Below are positions 17,289 through 25,207 of a stretch of 50,891 bases of DNA, in pieces. The position numbers were made by a program, and so were the translations under genes. The stretch is from IMG/VR virus record IMGVR_UViG_3300009553_000030, positions 1-50,891 of that record, one strand, 5' to 3'. The DNA comes from a virus. The notes under the pieces were generated by a model, which was not told where the DNA came from, did not search any database, and saw only the letters and a program-made list of their open reading frames with translations. The stretch's first letter is position 1. Each line of letters begins with the position of its first letter.

Positions 17289-18128
17289 TTATCTCCTGTT
17301 GAGGTCAGGCACATCGTCGATAACGATGCCATCCACGCTCGGTATCGGATCGCCCGCCTTCCCGATCGCCTCGCGGATCAGCGCATCGCTTGGGACGCAC
17401 AGATGCCGGGGCACGATGCCGGGATTGATGATGCGAAACGTCCGCACGCGCCGCAGGGACGCCAGTCCGAACCCATCGCCTCGGCTGGTAGTCAGGGCGG
17501 CTGTGGGGGCTGTCGCGATGGCCTCGGCTGTCTCCGCCGCTATCGCCGCCTCCGCTGCCTGCCCGAACGTGCCCACGCCTCCCCTGGCCGCGCTCTGTTC
17601 GGCGAGCTTGGCTTCCTCGGCCTTACGTTTCGCCTCGGCGGCGGCTTCCTCGCGGATGCGCGTGTCTTTCGCATCCTTGTAGGTCGCGATCATTATGTTG
17701 AGTTGCTCGGCCAGCGTGAACGGCGCGCGGCGACTATTCTTGCCAGTTGGCGGACGGATTTCCATCTGCGTGCCGTATTTGCCGAACTCGCCATCGATCT
17801 TCACGCCCGCATCCCAGACAGGTTGTTTCAGGGCCTTGCGCGCGTTCTCGATTCGGCCAGGAAACTTGATCGCGGTGGACAGGACGCCCGTGGCGATGCC
17901 CTCGACCTCATCGTCTGTGATGACAGGATGCGCCGAGATGAACCGCTTGCACATGTCCTGCAATTCAACGTCACGCTCCCGAATGGACTTGATCTTGCCG
18001 CCCTCCGGATTGTCCGGCTCGCGGTTCAACTCGGCCTCGATCAATGCCATGACCTGATCCGCTGTCAGCATCTCGGCGAATGTGGTCAGCGGCGGACGGT
18101 TGTGTCCAATCGGTGGATTGTCGCTCAT
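17289..18128 (-). CDS. IGHN-motif coiled-coil protein, DUF1351-like
   Basis: A 279-residue protein. It begins MSDNPPIGHNRPPL; the IGHN motif also occurs in the major capsid protein here. Then comes a helical body with RAPFTLAEQLNIMIATYKDA, a Glu/Ala/Lys coiled coil (EEAAAEAKRKAEEAKLAEQ) and a C-terminal domain with RVRTFRIINPGIVPRHLCVP. That last segment resembles phage recombination-accessory proteins of the DUF1351 type, found next to RecT/RecE-like genes. The AGAGGG ribosome site supports ATG 18128. The link to recombination is from context and partial similarity only. Confidence 0.65.
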   Translation of the reverse strand: MSDNPPIGHNRPPLTTFAEMLTADQVMALIEAELNREPDNPEGGKIKSIRERDVELQDMCKRFISAHPVITDDEVEGIATGVLSTAIKFPGRIENARKALKQPVWDAGVKIDGEFGKYGTQMEIRPPTGKNSRRAPFTLAEQLNIMIATYKDAKDTRIREEAAAEAKRKAEEAKLAEQSAARGGVGTFGQAAEAAIAAETAEAIATAPTAALTTSRGDGFGLASLRRVRTFRIINPGIVPRHLCVPSDALIREAIGKAGDPIPSVDGIVIDDVPDLNRR

Positions 18129-18363
18129 GTAACTTTCCCTCTGTTGCCCATTTAACTATCAGCGCGTTGAGTGCGAACTTCTTCAGCCTCTTGATGCTGC
18201 GCACATGGTTGAAGTGCTTGATATGCTCTCGGCCATTCGCCGATCGCAGAAAACTCCGGTTCGAACAGAGCCGCCCGCAGTATTTGACCTCGAAGCCCTT
18301 ACGCAGATTGGTCGGCGCTCCGCACGCCTCGCACTTTCCTTGACCGATGATTGGAGGGGCCAT
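17971..18363 (-). CDS. Zinc-ribbon protein with anomalous C-terminal overlap
   Basis: The first 80 residues look real: KCEACGAPTN followed by VKYCGRLCSN gives two Cys pairs of a zinc ribbon, then a basic helix (SIKRLKKFALNALIVKW). The ATG at 18363 overlaps the previous stop (TGATG). From about residue 79 the frame runs inside the next gene for 158 bases, and the translated end (DADSGSGHGIDRGRVEPRAG) looks like a shadow of that gene. The gene may have lost its original stop or contain a frameshift near 18130. Function unknown; nucleic-acid binding is plausible. Confidence 0.5.
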   Translation of the reverse strand: MAPPIIGQGKCEACGAPTNLRKGFEVKYCGRLCSNRSFLRSANGREHIKHFNHVRSIKRLKKFALNALIVKWATEGKLHERQSTDWTQPSAADHIRRDADSGSGHGIDRGRVEPRAGQSGGRQDQVHSGA

Positions 18364-18695
18364 CAGAACGGCACGATCGTGTGCTGGTTAATCGCTCGCG
18401 TCGGATTGGCCGCGGCGTGGTCCGGCTGATAGATCGCGGCCCATCGCTTCACGCCGATGCGGAACTGGACTTCTTCCGCCGTCGAAAATCGGCCCAGAAA
18501 GACGTGGTGCATGAGAGGGAGTGACCAGGGATCGGCGGCCGGTCCCTCCGTGACACCATCACGCATCACGCTCCACGTCCCGTCATCGTGCCGCATGATC
18601 GAAGCGCCGACGAACGGCCCCTTAGGCACCACGCGAACCAGGTAGTGACCGGGCGTGGGTTGATCGACGCGGCGCGGGGCTTGCTTTTCGGTCAC
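18363..18695 (-). CDS. Unrecognised protein, 110 residues
   Basis: The start was set at GTG 18695, which overlaps the TGA of the previous gene; a longer reading to 18773 enters that gene. The protein has a Pro-rich opening (VTEKQAPRRVDQPTPGHYLV) and a mixed alpha/beta body containing IMRHDDGTWSVMRDGV and VQFRIGVKRWAAIYQPD. No family is recognised. It is coupled on both sides within the leftward operon. Confidence 0.55.
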   Translation of the reverse strand: MTEKQAPRRVDQPTPGHYLVRVVPKGPFVGASIMRHDDGTWSVMRDGVTEGPAADPWSLPLMHHVFLGRFSTAEEVQFRIGVKRWAAIYQPDHAAANPTRAINQHTIVPF

Positions 18696-19090
18696 TCGTC
18701 GCCTGCCAGCAACAGATAAGAGCATGACACGTCGAAACGAACCTCGCGTCCCGTGAAACACGCGATCAGACAATCAGGATCGGGGATGGTCTGTCGCTCC
18801 GTATGCGACATTCCTTCATAATAGGCTTCATCCAGCGTGCGGGTCAGATCAAGATAGCGCCAGAACCGAAACACCATTCCGGCCTTCGCATAGGCGACAA
18901 GTGGCCCGGTCCCCTCGAGATACCGCACCGCATCGCCGCGCTTGAAAGTCGGCCGATCGCGTTGGCTCATCTCCACCACCTGGCGCAGCATGTCCGCCTG
19001 CGCCTCCTTCATGGGGAACGATGGCGTGTCATCATCCTGATCCCCAAGCATTTGCAAAAGACCGGCAGGCAACGTGTTGCGGCGGGACAT
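18692..19090 (-). CDS. Unrecognised protein, first gene of leftward operon
   Basis: A 132-residue protein from ATG 19090, directly downstream of the divergent regulatory region. The front is helical (GLLQMLGDQDDDTPSFPMKE). A beta-rich part follows (TFKRGDAVRYLEGTGPLVAY) that resembles a small SH3-like barrel, with FRFWRYLDLTRTLDEAYYEG after it. No family is recognised. Confidence 0.55.
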   Translation of the reverse strand: MSRRNTLPAGLLQMLGDQDDDTPSFPMKEAQADMLRQVVEMSQRDRPTFKRGDAVRYLEGTGPLVAYAKAGMVFRFWRYLDLTRTLDEAYYEGMSHTERQTIPDPDCLIACFTGREVRFDVSCSYLLLAGDE

Positions 19091-19172
19091 TGATGGTTCC
19101 TCGGGCTTGCTTTTGAATGAGCGGACGTGTTATGCGCGAGTATGCATTTTTGTGCAAGAGACAAAATCCGCC
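19091..19172. promoter_or_regulatory. Divergent control region between two early operons
   Basis: This 82-base gap separates the leftward operon (start 19090) from the Cro-like gene (start 19173). For leftward transcription a candidate promoter is TTGCAC (complement of 19152-19157) and CATAAC (complement of 19129-19134) with a 17-base spacer. The pair TGCA-N6-TGCA inside TGCATTTTTGTGCA (19143-19156) is a possible operator overlapping the -35 element. The match to consensus is moderate. Control by the adjacent Cro-like protein is inferred from position. Confidence 0.4.
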
Positions 19173-19412
19173 GTGACTGATAATCTCACAGGCATCCAGC
19201 GGGCCATCATCGCGGCGGGCGGCACGCAAGCCATGCTCGCGGATCGACTGCTTGAAGCCGGCGAGCGGGTCGATCAAAGCCTGATATCGCGATGGCTCGC
19301 GCATGGCTACGTTCCGACCAGGCGGGCCATCATCGTGGCACAGGTCACGCAAATCCCGATCGCCGATCTTCTCAAACCCCGAAAGGCCCGCAATGGCAAA
19401 GCACCCGACTGA
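19173..19412 (+). CDS. Cro/YdaS-like transcriptional regulator
   Basis: The GTG at 19173 gives 79 residues. The order GGTQAMLADRLLEAGERVDQ, SLISRWLAHGYVPTRRA and a trailing LLKP resembles the YdaS/Cro helix-turn-helix family, where the second helix of the motif contains SLISRW. Upstream in-frame codons would extend into the promoter region and look non-coding. It probably binds operators in 19091-19172. The next gene starts 20 bases before its stop. Confidence 0.7.
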   Translation: MTDNLTGIQRAIIAAGGTQAMLADRLLEAGERVDQSLISRWLAHGYVPTRRAIIVAQVTQIPIADLLKPRKARNGKAPD

Positions 19413-20103
19413 GCAAAGCAACGTGTCGTCCGAGTTGTGGGCCGAGGCCATGGGTCAGTTCACGATGGACACCAGTCTGATCGATCGAGCCTCGAAGATC
19501 GTCAAACGCGCCCGCGATCGGCGGAAGAAAAATCAGGCACGATATGCGGAGGCCGGCGTGCCAGCGGCAATGATCGCCAAACTCTACGGCGAGGACCGTA
19601 TGACCGAAAGCGCGCGGATCAGCCTTTACGCCATCGAGCAAGTGGGCCGGCGCGCACTCGACCTGTGGAACGCTGAGACGCCCGAGGACTTCAACCGGAT
19701 CATGGAGCGGGCGGCGGCCACGGAAGCCGCTATCGGCCTCGGGGCGGAAGCCAGGGAGCATGCCCGCGTCTACGTGTATGGCTTCAACGCGGCGATGCAC
19801 GGCCACCAATCGAAAGATGATAACCCACACGCGGCTGGCACCCGCAACCATGTGACGTGGCTGGAAGGCTATGGCGACGCGTCGAAGGAAATGGCCGAGA
19901 TGGAAGAATTTCTCAGCCCGCCGTCCCTGACCGAGGCCGTGGAGCGTGAGGCTGGCGCGATGGCGGCCGCAACCGATACCGTTGCAAAGACAGACGCTCC
20001 CGCGAAACGCCCCTCCCGCAAGAAAGCCGCAGCCGCGCCACCGGCAGAGGAACCCGCCGCGGGCATCTTCGAGATGCCGGAGATGCCGGGACTGCCGAAT
20101 TGA
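19393..20103 (+). CDS. Rmf/CrpP-like domain protein with Ala/Pro-rich tail
   Basis: The ATG at 19393 gives 236 residues. Residues about 25-65 are basic and helical (SKIVKRARDRRKKNQARYAE). Residues about 120-165 contain VYVYGFNAAMHGHQ, then NPHAAGT and WLEGYGDAS. This follows the G..A...G.....NP.......W..G pattern of the ribosome modulation factor/CrpP fold seen on many phage proteins. The last 60 residues are a low-complexity Ala/Pro/Lys tail. The specific function is unknown; binding RNA or a host protein is possible. Confidence 0.55.
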   Translation: MAKHPTEQSNVSSELWAEAMGQFTMDTSLIDRASKIVKRARDRRKKNQARYAEAGVPAAMIAKLYGEDRMTESARISLYAIEQVGRRALDLWNAETPEDFNRIMERAAATEAAIGLGAEAREHARVYVYGFNAAMHGHQSKDDNPHAAGTRNHVTWLEGYGDASKEMAEMEEFLSPPSLTEAVEREAGAMAAATDTVAKTDAPAKRPSRKKAAAAPPAEEPAAGIFEMPEMPGLPN

Positions 20104-20258
20104 CCATCAGATTGGCACGCGGCGAATGCTTCATGGACGTGGAGATCGTCGCCAAAGGGACGCATGACGATGCGGTGCGCCAACCGGGCGGCAAGTTGCT
20201 TTCGCTCACGGACTTGTTCGGAAGCGGTTGGGTTGTCATCGCGAAAATATCGCGCTGA
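20100..20258 (+). CDS. Small protein, 52 residues, TTG start
   Basis: An open frame from TTG 20100, overlapping the previous TGA, to TGA at 20256-20258, overlapping the RusA ATG (TGATG). The product begins LTIRLARGECFMDVEIVAKG and ends SLTDLFGSGWVVIAKISR. No family is recognised. It fills the gap between two genes with stop/start overlaps at both ends, which is the main support for it. A later ATG at 20133 would give a 41-residue version. Confidence 0.4.
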   Translation: MTIRLARGECFMDVEIVAKGTHDDAVRQPGGKLLSLTDLFGSGWVVIAKISR

Positions 20259-20725
20259 TGGCCTGGTCACTCAGCGAACCGATTCGCATCGTGGTTCCCG
20301 GCCCTCCCACAGCCTGGCAGCGCGCCGGTCATCGCATCGCCAAGGCCAAATCTGGCGCACTGTTCGTGCAGTCCTATACCCAGACCAAAACCCGCGAGGC
20401 GCAAACTGATATCAAGGTCATTGCGCACGAGACCATGAAAGGCCGCGCGCCGATCAATGGCCCAATCGATCTGCGCTTCGCCGCGTTCCTTCCCGTGCCC
20501 GCATCGTGGTCGAAAAAGAAAACCCAGGACGCGCTTGCCGATCGGGTGCGACCAACGACAAAGCCGGACTTCGACAACTACTCACGAATGATCGATGCGC
20601 TGAAGCAAATCGTTTGGACGGATGACAGTCGGGTAACGGATGCTGGCGTGTTCAAACGCTATTCCGCAACCCCGAAGTTGGTTATCGAAGTCCGCGCCCT
20701 GACCTGGACCGACGCACCAGACTGA
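20258..20725 (+). CDS. rusA: RusA-family Holliday junction resolvase
   Basis: The ATG at 20258 gives 155 residues. IRIVVPGPPTAWQRAGHRI at the front and KPDFDNYSRMIDALKQIVWT with TDDSRVTDAGVFKRYS later are the RusA signature: the Asp residues of KPDFDN and TDD bind metal. RusA-type resolvases cut four-way junctions during phage recombination and before packaging. The longer frame to 20228 is rejected because the ATG at 20258 is coupled to the preceding stop. Its end overlaps the convergent PEP-CTERM-like gene by 44 bases. Confidence 0.9.
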   Translation: MAWSLSEPIRIVVPGPPTAWQRAGHRIAKAKSGALFVQSYTQTKTREAQTDIKVIAHETMKGRAPINGPIDLRFAAFLPVPASWSKKKTQDALADRVRPTTKPDFDNYSRMIDALKQIVWTDDSRVTDAGVFKRYSATPKLVIEVRALTWTDAPD

Positions 20726-20999
20726 TCCCCGCAATCCCCACGACTACCAACAGGACCGAACCCGGCTCGGGGATTGGCGCCGGAGCAACGCGCTCATAGC
20801 CACCAACGGGGATCGGCGTCGCGTTCAATAACGGGGGCACGGCCAGCCCAACACCGCCGGCACACACGATCGCACCACTGACCTTCGCGGCTTTGACCAG
20901 GGCCAGTTGCTTGCCGATATGCGGCATACTTGCCCATTGCTTGAAGGTCAGCCAGCGCCACGTCCACCGGCCGCACAACCACACATGCGTCCACACCAT
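20682..20999 (-). CDS. Membrane protein with PEP-CTERM-like C-terminus
   Basis: The ATG at 20999 lies just after the methyltransferase stop and gives 105 residues. An internal hydrophobic segment (VSGAIVCAGGVGLAVPPLL) could be a signal or membrane helix. The end reads PIPEPGSVLLVVVGIAGISL followed by an Arg-rich VRRSRSGRGLR. This is the full PEP-CTERM pattern: a PEP motif, about 15 hydrophobic residues and a basic tail. In bacteria such tails are processed by exosortases. It may instead be a simple two-helix membrane protein whose second helix is preceded by PEP by chance. It is the last gene of the leftward operon. Confidence 0.6.
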   Translation of the reverse strand: MVWTHVWLCGRWTWRWLTFKQWASMPHIGKQLALVKAAKVSGAIVCAGGVGLAVPPLLNATPIPVGGYERVAPAPIPEPGSVLLVVVGIAGISLVRRSRSGRGLR

Positions 21000-21000
21000 G

Positions 21001-21786
21001 CTACACCCTCCCAAACAGGCCGAGTTCAATACTGTCAGGCTTGTAGACCCTCGCGATATGCCGCGCCAAAGGTTCAGGGATGCGCGCGATCATCGCGGAT
21101 GCGGCTTTGCGGGCCGGGGACTTGCTACTGGTCAGGCGCGATATCGAGGGCTGCGAGGCGTTGAACCAATCGCCACCGCATTTTATGTGCTCATCCACGA
21201 TGCGCTGTTGAATACCGCCCGGCCCGAAAACACCATGCTTCATGCCCTTAACCTTTACACCGCTATGATCGACAGAAGCCGTTTGAAACGATCCGCCGCT
21301 TCCATCGAAGCGAAAGCCTGGAACCTTCGAAGCCTTGAATGTCATCGGCATCAACGCCGGCACGTCACCCCATAGGTAAAACGACCCAAAATTCCACCGT
21401 GCCCGTCCGACCCATGGCTGCGCGCCGCGGACGTTCTCGACCACGAGCGGAATGTGATGTCCGGCCGCTTCGATCGCCTCGCGTTGGATGCGGAAGCAGG
21501 CTTCGAACAGCGAGTTGTCAGGCGGCGGGAGTGCCTTGGCGCGGGACCATGGCATCGCTCGATATGAATAGCCTTGGCATGGCGGGGAGGCCACCAGGAG
21601 CGCCGCCTCCCGAAATTGCGACCCATGCAGCGTCAACACGTCCTGGATGACCAGTTGCGCGGGATAGCAGTGCTCGCCGTAGACGTGCCTCTCGATATCG
21701 AAACCGATCACGTCCCACCCTTCGGCCAGAAGTCCGTCAGACCAGCCTCCGAGGCCCGCATAAAGGTCGATCGCCAGCGGCTTCAT
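21001..21786 (-). CDS. DNA cytosine-5 methyltransferase, GLFG tail
   Basis: The ATG at 21786 overlaps the previous stop (ATGA) and gives 261 residues, short for the family. Motif I is DLYAGLGGWSDGL, motif IV is ASPPCQGYSYRA (catalytic Cys in PPCQG) and motif VI is VVENVRG. The target-recognition domain is small. The enzyme methylates C5 of cytosine in DNA. No restriction partner is nearby, so anti-restriction protection or gene regulation is likely. The protein ends SIELGLFGRV, the C-terminal motif shared with seven other proteins of this operon. Confidence 0.9.
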   Translation of the reverse strand: MKPLAIDLYAGLGGWSDGLLAEGWDVIGFDIERHVYGEHCYPAQLVIQDVLTLHGSQFREAALLVASPPCQGYSYRAMPWSRAKALPPPDNSLFEACFRIQREAIEAAGHHIPLVVENVRGAQPWVGRARWNFGSFYLWGDVPALMPMTFKASKVPGFRFDGSGGSFQTASVDHSGVKVKGMKHGVFGPGGIQQRIVDEHIKCGGDWFNASQPSISRLTSSKSPARKAASAMIARIPEPLARHIARVYKPDSIELGLFGRV

Positions 21787-22043
21787 ACTAACCCAAACAG
21801 ACCGGGACCAATCGCCTCCGGCGTCGCCCGCTCCACCAACACACGCCGGCAATGCGCTCGCCACTCTTCTGTCCAATCCGCACTCAATCGCCCGCGGTTC
21901 GCCGCTTCGAACGCCTGCCACTGCGTCTCGTATTCGGACTGCGGTATCTTGGCCAGCATCGCGCTGATGCGCCACGTAGCGGGACGCCAGTCGCGCGGGA
22001 GAGGTGTGCCGATCGGGGTGGCGGGACGGGGACGTTTAGCCAT
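21783..22043 (-). CDS. Small helical protein, GLFG tail
   Basis: The ATG at 22043 gives 86 residues and overlaps the previous gene's TAA by eight bases; a longer frame upstream looks non-coding. The body is helical and basic (MLAKIPQSEYETQWQAFEAA, then LSADWTEEWRAHCRRVLVE). No family is recognised. It ends EAIGPGLFGLV, another member of the GLFG-tailed set. It is coupled to the cytosine methyltransferase downstream. Confidence 0.6.
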   Translation of the reverse strand: MAKRPRPATPIGTPLPRDWRPATWRISAMLAKIPQSEYETQWQAFEAANRGRLSADWTEEWRAHCRRVLVERATPEAIGPGLFGLV

Positions 22044-22380
22044 CGTTCGCCCCACTCGTTGTCGATTTCTCCCGCCGCCGATGTTCGCCCGTCGTCGGAT
22101 ATCCCCGATCGTCATAGTCCAGCGCGTCGTGTTCGGCCTTGAGCTTTCGGTCCCGATGCCAGATTTCCATTTGCGTCGCGATCCGCATGGCCTCGGTGAT
22201 TTGCGGACGGTCAGTCTCGGGGCGCAACCCCATCCCGATTTCTTGGAGCCACAAATGACACCAGATTTTGATCGTGATCGGAGAGGCACGATCCCGGCCG
22301 GTCAGAATGAACACGGGCTCGTCCGGTTCGCACTTGTCCAGATATTTGAGACTGCGGGAGCGGGTTCGTGAGGTTGCCAT
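22036..22380 (-). CDS. Conserved small phage protein
   Basis: Starts at ATG 22380, which overlaps the adenine-type methyltransferase stop (TGATG); a GTG one codon earlier is also possible. It has 114 residues with DEPVFILTGRDRASPITIKI near the front, a segment I recall from many small phage proteins of unknown role, followed by ATQMEIWHRDRKLKAEHDAL. The C-terminus is basic and polar. It has no GLFG tail, unlike its two neighbours. Confidence 0.6.
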   Translation of the reverse strand: MATSRTRSRSLKYLDKCEPDEPVFILTGRDRASPITIKIWCHLWLQEIGMGLRPETDRPQITEAMRIATQMEIWHRDRKLKAEHDALDYDDRGYPTTGEHRRREKSTTSGANDG

Positions 22381-23423
22381 CACGCTTGTCCAAACAGGCC
22401 GATGGCGGGTTCCGGGAATGGCTCCACGCCTTGATCGTCGCCGAACACATCAAACAGCGTCCCGGCGTTCTTCTGCCTCTCAGCCGTTCGCAGATTGGCC
22501 ACGGCCTGCCGATAGTAGCTGGCCTTGAGTTCCGCACCGCAGAACTTCCGGTCCATCTCGATCGCGATGTAGCCGACGCTGCCGATGCCCGTGAACGGGG
22601 AGAAAACCACGTCGCCGGGATTGGTCCACAGATCGAGGCATCGGCGGATCGGCGTCAACTGCAAGGGGCTGATGTGGCGCTCGTCGTGTTCGGCGCGGGC
22701 AACGCGATGGGTCAGAACGTCCGATTGTGCAATGTCCATCCAGACGGGCTCGGCATATCGTTGCCAAATGTGGATTGACTTGTTTTCCTCGCGTGTCCGA
22801 TTGCCGCTGGACTCCCAATTGGCATTCGCGTGGGCGGTCAGTTGCTCATCCGTCATATCGTCGCCGTAGTAGGTTTCGAAGATGCCTGACACGGGATCAT
22901 CGTTTTCTCCGGGCTTTCGCATCGTGATGATCTGATCGCAGATTGCCATACGAGATAGCGCCGAGTCCTTGACGATCTGCTTATGCAACAAACCGATGGC
23001 TTTGGTTCGCTGCATCGCCGATACCGGATCTTTCCGGATGATCGTGCGGGAATGGAGAATGTATCCAACGTCCTCGCACAGCCGCCGGATGTCATCGGGG
23101 AACGCGCGCATACCGATAAAGCCGTCGCGTGTGATTGAGGTCGGAAGGTCCATCGCGTGAAACGACAATTGCCGTCCAGGCTTCAGCACGCGGAACAGTT
23201 CGGACAGAACGAACCTGAATTGCGCGAAGAAGTCGGCATCGTTGCGGCAATTCGACAGGTCGCGCGCATCGTCGCTGAACACATAGAGGGAACAAAACGG
23301 CGGAGAAAAGAGCGAATACCCAACGCTGTTACTCGGCATCCCGCGCAGCACATTCACGCAATCATCGTTATACAACTGCCAACTCTCGCCAGCGGCCTGA
23401 TCCATCACGCTCACTTGATCCAT
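22380..23423 (-). CDS. DNA N4/N6 methyltransferase, GLFG tail
   Basis: A 347-residue protein. The catalytic motif SPPF lies in GYSLFSPPFCSLYVF (residues about 35-49). The AdoMet motif is near the C-terminus in DVVFSPFTGIGSVGYIAIEM, so the order is that of beta-class N4-cytosine or N6-adenine amino methyltransferases. The SPPF form slightly favours N4-cytosine, but both are possible. It differs from CcrM, which carries DPPY. It lies next to the helicase and upstream of the C5 enzyme, with no nuclease partner. The end reads EPAIGLFGQA. Confidence 0.88.
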   Translation of the reverse strand: MDQVSVMDQAAGESWQLYNDDCVNVLRGMPSNSVGYSLFSPPFCSLYVFSDDARDLSNCRNDADFFAQFRFVLSELFRVLKPGRQLSFHAMDLPTSITRDGFIGMRAFPDDIRRLCEDVGYILHSRTIIRKDPVSAMQRTKAIGLLHKQIVKDSALSRMAICDQIITMRKPGENDDPVSGIFETYYGDDMTDEQLTAHANANWESSGNRTREENKSIHIWQRYAEPVWMDIAQSDVLTHRVARAEHDERHISPLQLTPIRRCLDLWTNPGDVVFSPFTGIGSVGYIAIEMDRKFCGAELKASYYRQAVANLRTAERQKNAGTLFDVFGDDQGVEPFPEPAIGLFGQA

Positions 23424-24835
23424 GCTGGCAATTCCATCCGTTTGTTCGATTGTTGAATGAACGTGGCGTTGCGTCCACCGACGACGTTCTCTCGCATTAA
23501 GTCTCTCATGTGATCAGACATCGAGTCCAGCATCAATTCAAATGCGATCTCTTTTCGTTTGAGATTGGCGACGATGGCCCCTTCTAGTTCCGAGGCCACG
23601 AAATAAGCGTCAACCGGACGCAACTGACCGAAGCGCCAGACTCGCCGGATGCCCTGATAGATCATTTCGAAACTATCTGTGAGGCCAACGCAAAGAAGCC
23701 TCGCGCAATGCTGATAGTTCATACCGTGGGCGGCGATCGATCCCTTGGTCACGAGCCAGAGAGGGTCGCGTTGTTTGAAGCCTAGCAGCCGCTTAACCTT
23801 AACGTCCTGGTCATGCCGCCCTGCGACCTGCAAGGCCCGAGGGAGCGCCTTTTCAAGTGCATCGGCCTCGGAGTTCAAATTACAGAACAGGAGCCACGGC
23901 TCGTCCGGTTCGCGCATCACTATCTCAACAGCCTTCGCGACTCGATCCGCCGCCGTGTCCCGCCGCACACCAATCCGTTGCGAAAGCGTTGACGCCATCA
24001 TAGGGAACAGTTCGCCAGCCGTGGGCTTGTATTCTGCCGCGACGGTGACCTGATGCAAATTGAGCGGGGGGAGGTCATACCCTGGCTCGTCAAAGCCGAG
24101 GTCACGCGGATGCCGAACCATGACGCTCCACGATGCCAGCCAGCGCCAGAAGTCCGCGGCGGCGTGTCGCTTCATACGCCATCCATCGTTGCCCTGTGTG
24201 GCATCTCCGGCGCGGATCGATCCGTCATGAACGAAAAACATTGCCAGCATTTCCTTGCTGTCCATGACACCAAGAAACTCGGAGTGCTGGCCAAGCTCGG
24301 TATAATCATTGGGACTTGGAGTGGCTGTGCAGCACAGGCGCCAGGGAATGTCGCGGCACGCCTTGGTCAGGAGTTTGCGCGTCTTGCCGTCTTGCGATTT
24401 GATGATGCCGCTCTCATCCAGCACGATCCCGACGAAAGCAGATATGTCGAATTTCTCGAAGCGTTCGTAATTGGTGACGACAATCGTAAGATCACCAACG
24501 GTGGTCTGATCAGTGGCATACCCCACACCATGGATGCCGAACTTCGCGGCCTCGGCGACGGTCTGTTCCGCGACAGCCAGCGGACACAGGATCAGGATAC
24601 GACGATAGGTGTGATCCGCGACAGCGGAGGCCCATGCCAGTTGCATGAGCGTCTTCCCAAGTCCCGTTCCGGCGAAGATCGCGGCACGACCGCGACGCAA
24701 AGCCCAGTTCACGATCGCCGATTGAAACGGCTTAAGGCTCGACGGAAGGTCAGGAACCACAACCAACCCGCTCGGCGCATCCGCTGGCGATTTGCCCGCG
24801 AGAAACCGTTGATACTCGGCAACGTCAAACGCCAT
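23411..24835 (-). CDS. SNF2-like superfamily 2 helicase/ATPase
   Basis: The ATG at 24835 gives 474 residues. Walker A is AGTGLGKTLMQLAWA and the Walker B region is IVLDESGIIKSQDGKTRK, so the usual DEAH box is DESG. Motif III is TATPSPND. The C-terminal RecA domain has GMNYQHCARLLCVGLTDSFE and YQGIRRVWRFGQ (motif VI). This is the SNF2-related helicase family common in phage genomes. Such proteins translocate on double-stranded DNA and may assist replication or recombination. It sits between a small protein gene and the methyltransferase, overlapping both. Confidence 0.9.
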   Translation of the reverse strand: MAFDVAEYQRFLAGKSPADAPSGLVVVPDLPSSLKPFQSAIVNWALRRGRAAIFAGTGLGKTLMQLAWASAVADHTYRRILILCPLAVAEQTVAEAAKFGIHGVGYATDQTTVGDLTIVVTNYERFEKFDISAFVGIVLDESGIIKSQDGKTRKLLTKACRDIPWRLCCTATPSPNDYTELGQHSEFLGVMDSKEMLAMFFVHDGSIRAGDATQGNDGWRMKRHAAADFWRWLASWSVMVRHPRDLGFDEPGYDLPPLNLHQVTVAAEYKPTAGELFPMMASTLSQRIGVRRDTAADRVAKAVEIVMREPDEPWLLFCNLNSEADALEKALPRALQVAGRHDQDVKVKRLLGFKQRDPLWLVTKGSIAAHGMNYQHCARLLCVGLTDSFEMIYQGIRRVWRFGQLRPVDAYFVASELEGAIVANLKRKEIAFELMLDSMSDHMRDLMRENVVGGRNATFIQQSNKRMELPAWIK

Positions 24836-25028
24836 CAGGCCATCTCCGGTAGAGCGGCGCGGTGGCCATCTCTTGTTTCGCCAGTGATATCTCTCGCACC
24901 CAATCATTCCACGCTTTGTCCATCAGCGGGGCGATGAACTCGGGTCGATAGGGTTCGCCTGTATCCCATCGTTCTCGGCTTGCTTGGGAACGCCCGTCAA
25001 TCTCGCCATTCGCGCGGCGCCGTTTCAC
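24825..25028 (-). CDS. Unrecognised small basic protein, 67 residues
   Basis: Starts at GTG 25028, overlapping the TGA of the previous gene (GTGA), and ends overlapping the helicase start. The sequence is basic at the front (MKRRRANGEIDGRSQASRER) and amphipathic later (AWNDWVREISLAKQEMATAP). No family is recognised. Confidence 0.5.
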   Translation of the reverse strand: MKRRRANGEIDGRSQASRERWDTGEPYRPEFIAPLMDKAWNDWVREISLAKQEMATAPLYRRWPDGV

Positions 25029-25207
25029 GGCTTCAATCCCCGCAACCGCTCCACGATCGCGCGCATTATAGCGATCTTCCTGTCCGCGTCATCCTGTTTC
25101 ATGCGTCCGTTTATTACGAGTTTTGGATAGACGTTTATTCTCATGCGGACTTCGCGCTCGGCATCGACGATCATCTCTTGCAAAGACGGTTCGAACAGGT
25201 CACTCAC
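25025..25207 (-). CDS. Small helical phage protein, 60 residues
   Basis: Starts at GTG 25207, which overlaps the preceding TGA. The protein begins MSDLFEPSLQEMIVDAEREV, then RMRINVYPKLVINGRM and DADRKIAIMRAIVERL. I recall similar short proteins with a VYP..V..GRM core in many phages, always without known function. Coupled on both sides. Confidence 0.55.
   Translation of the reverse strand: MSDLFEPSLQEMIVDAEREVRMRINVYPKLVINGRMKQDDADRKIAIMRAIVERLRGLKP

Noticed and set aside
22380-23423. CcrM-type GANTC methyltransferase
   Set aside because: The catalytic motif is SPPF with the AdoMet motif at the C-terminus, and the CcrM DPPY motif and C-terminal domain are absent.
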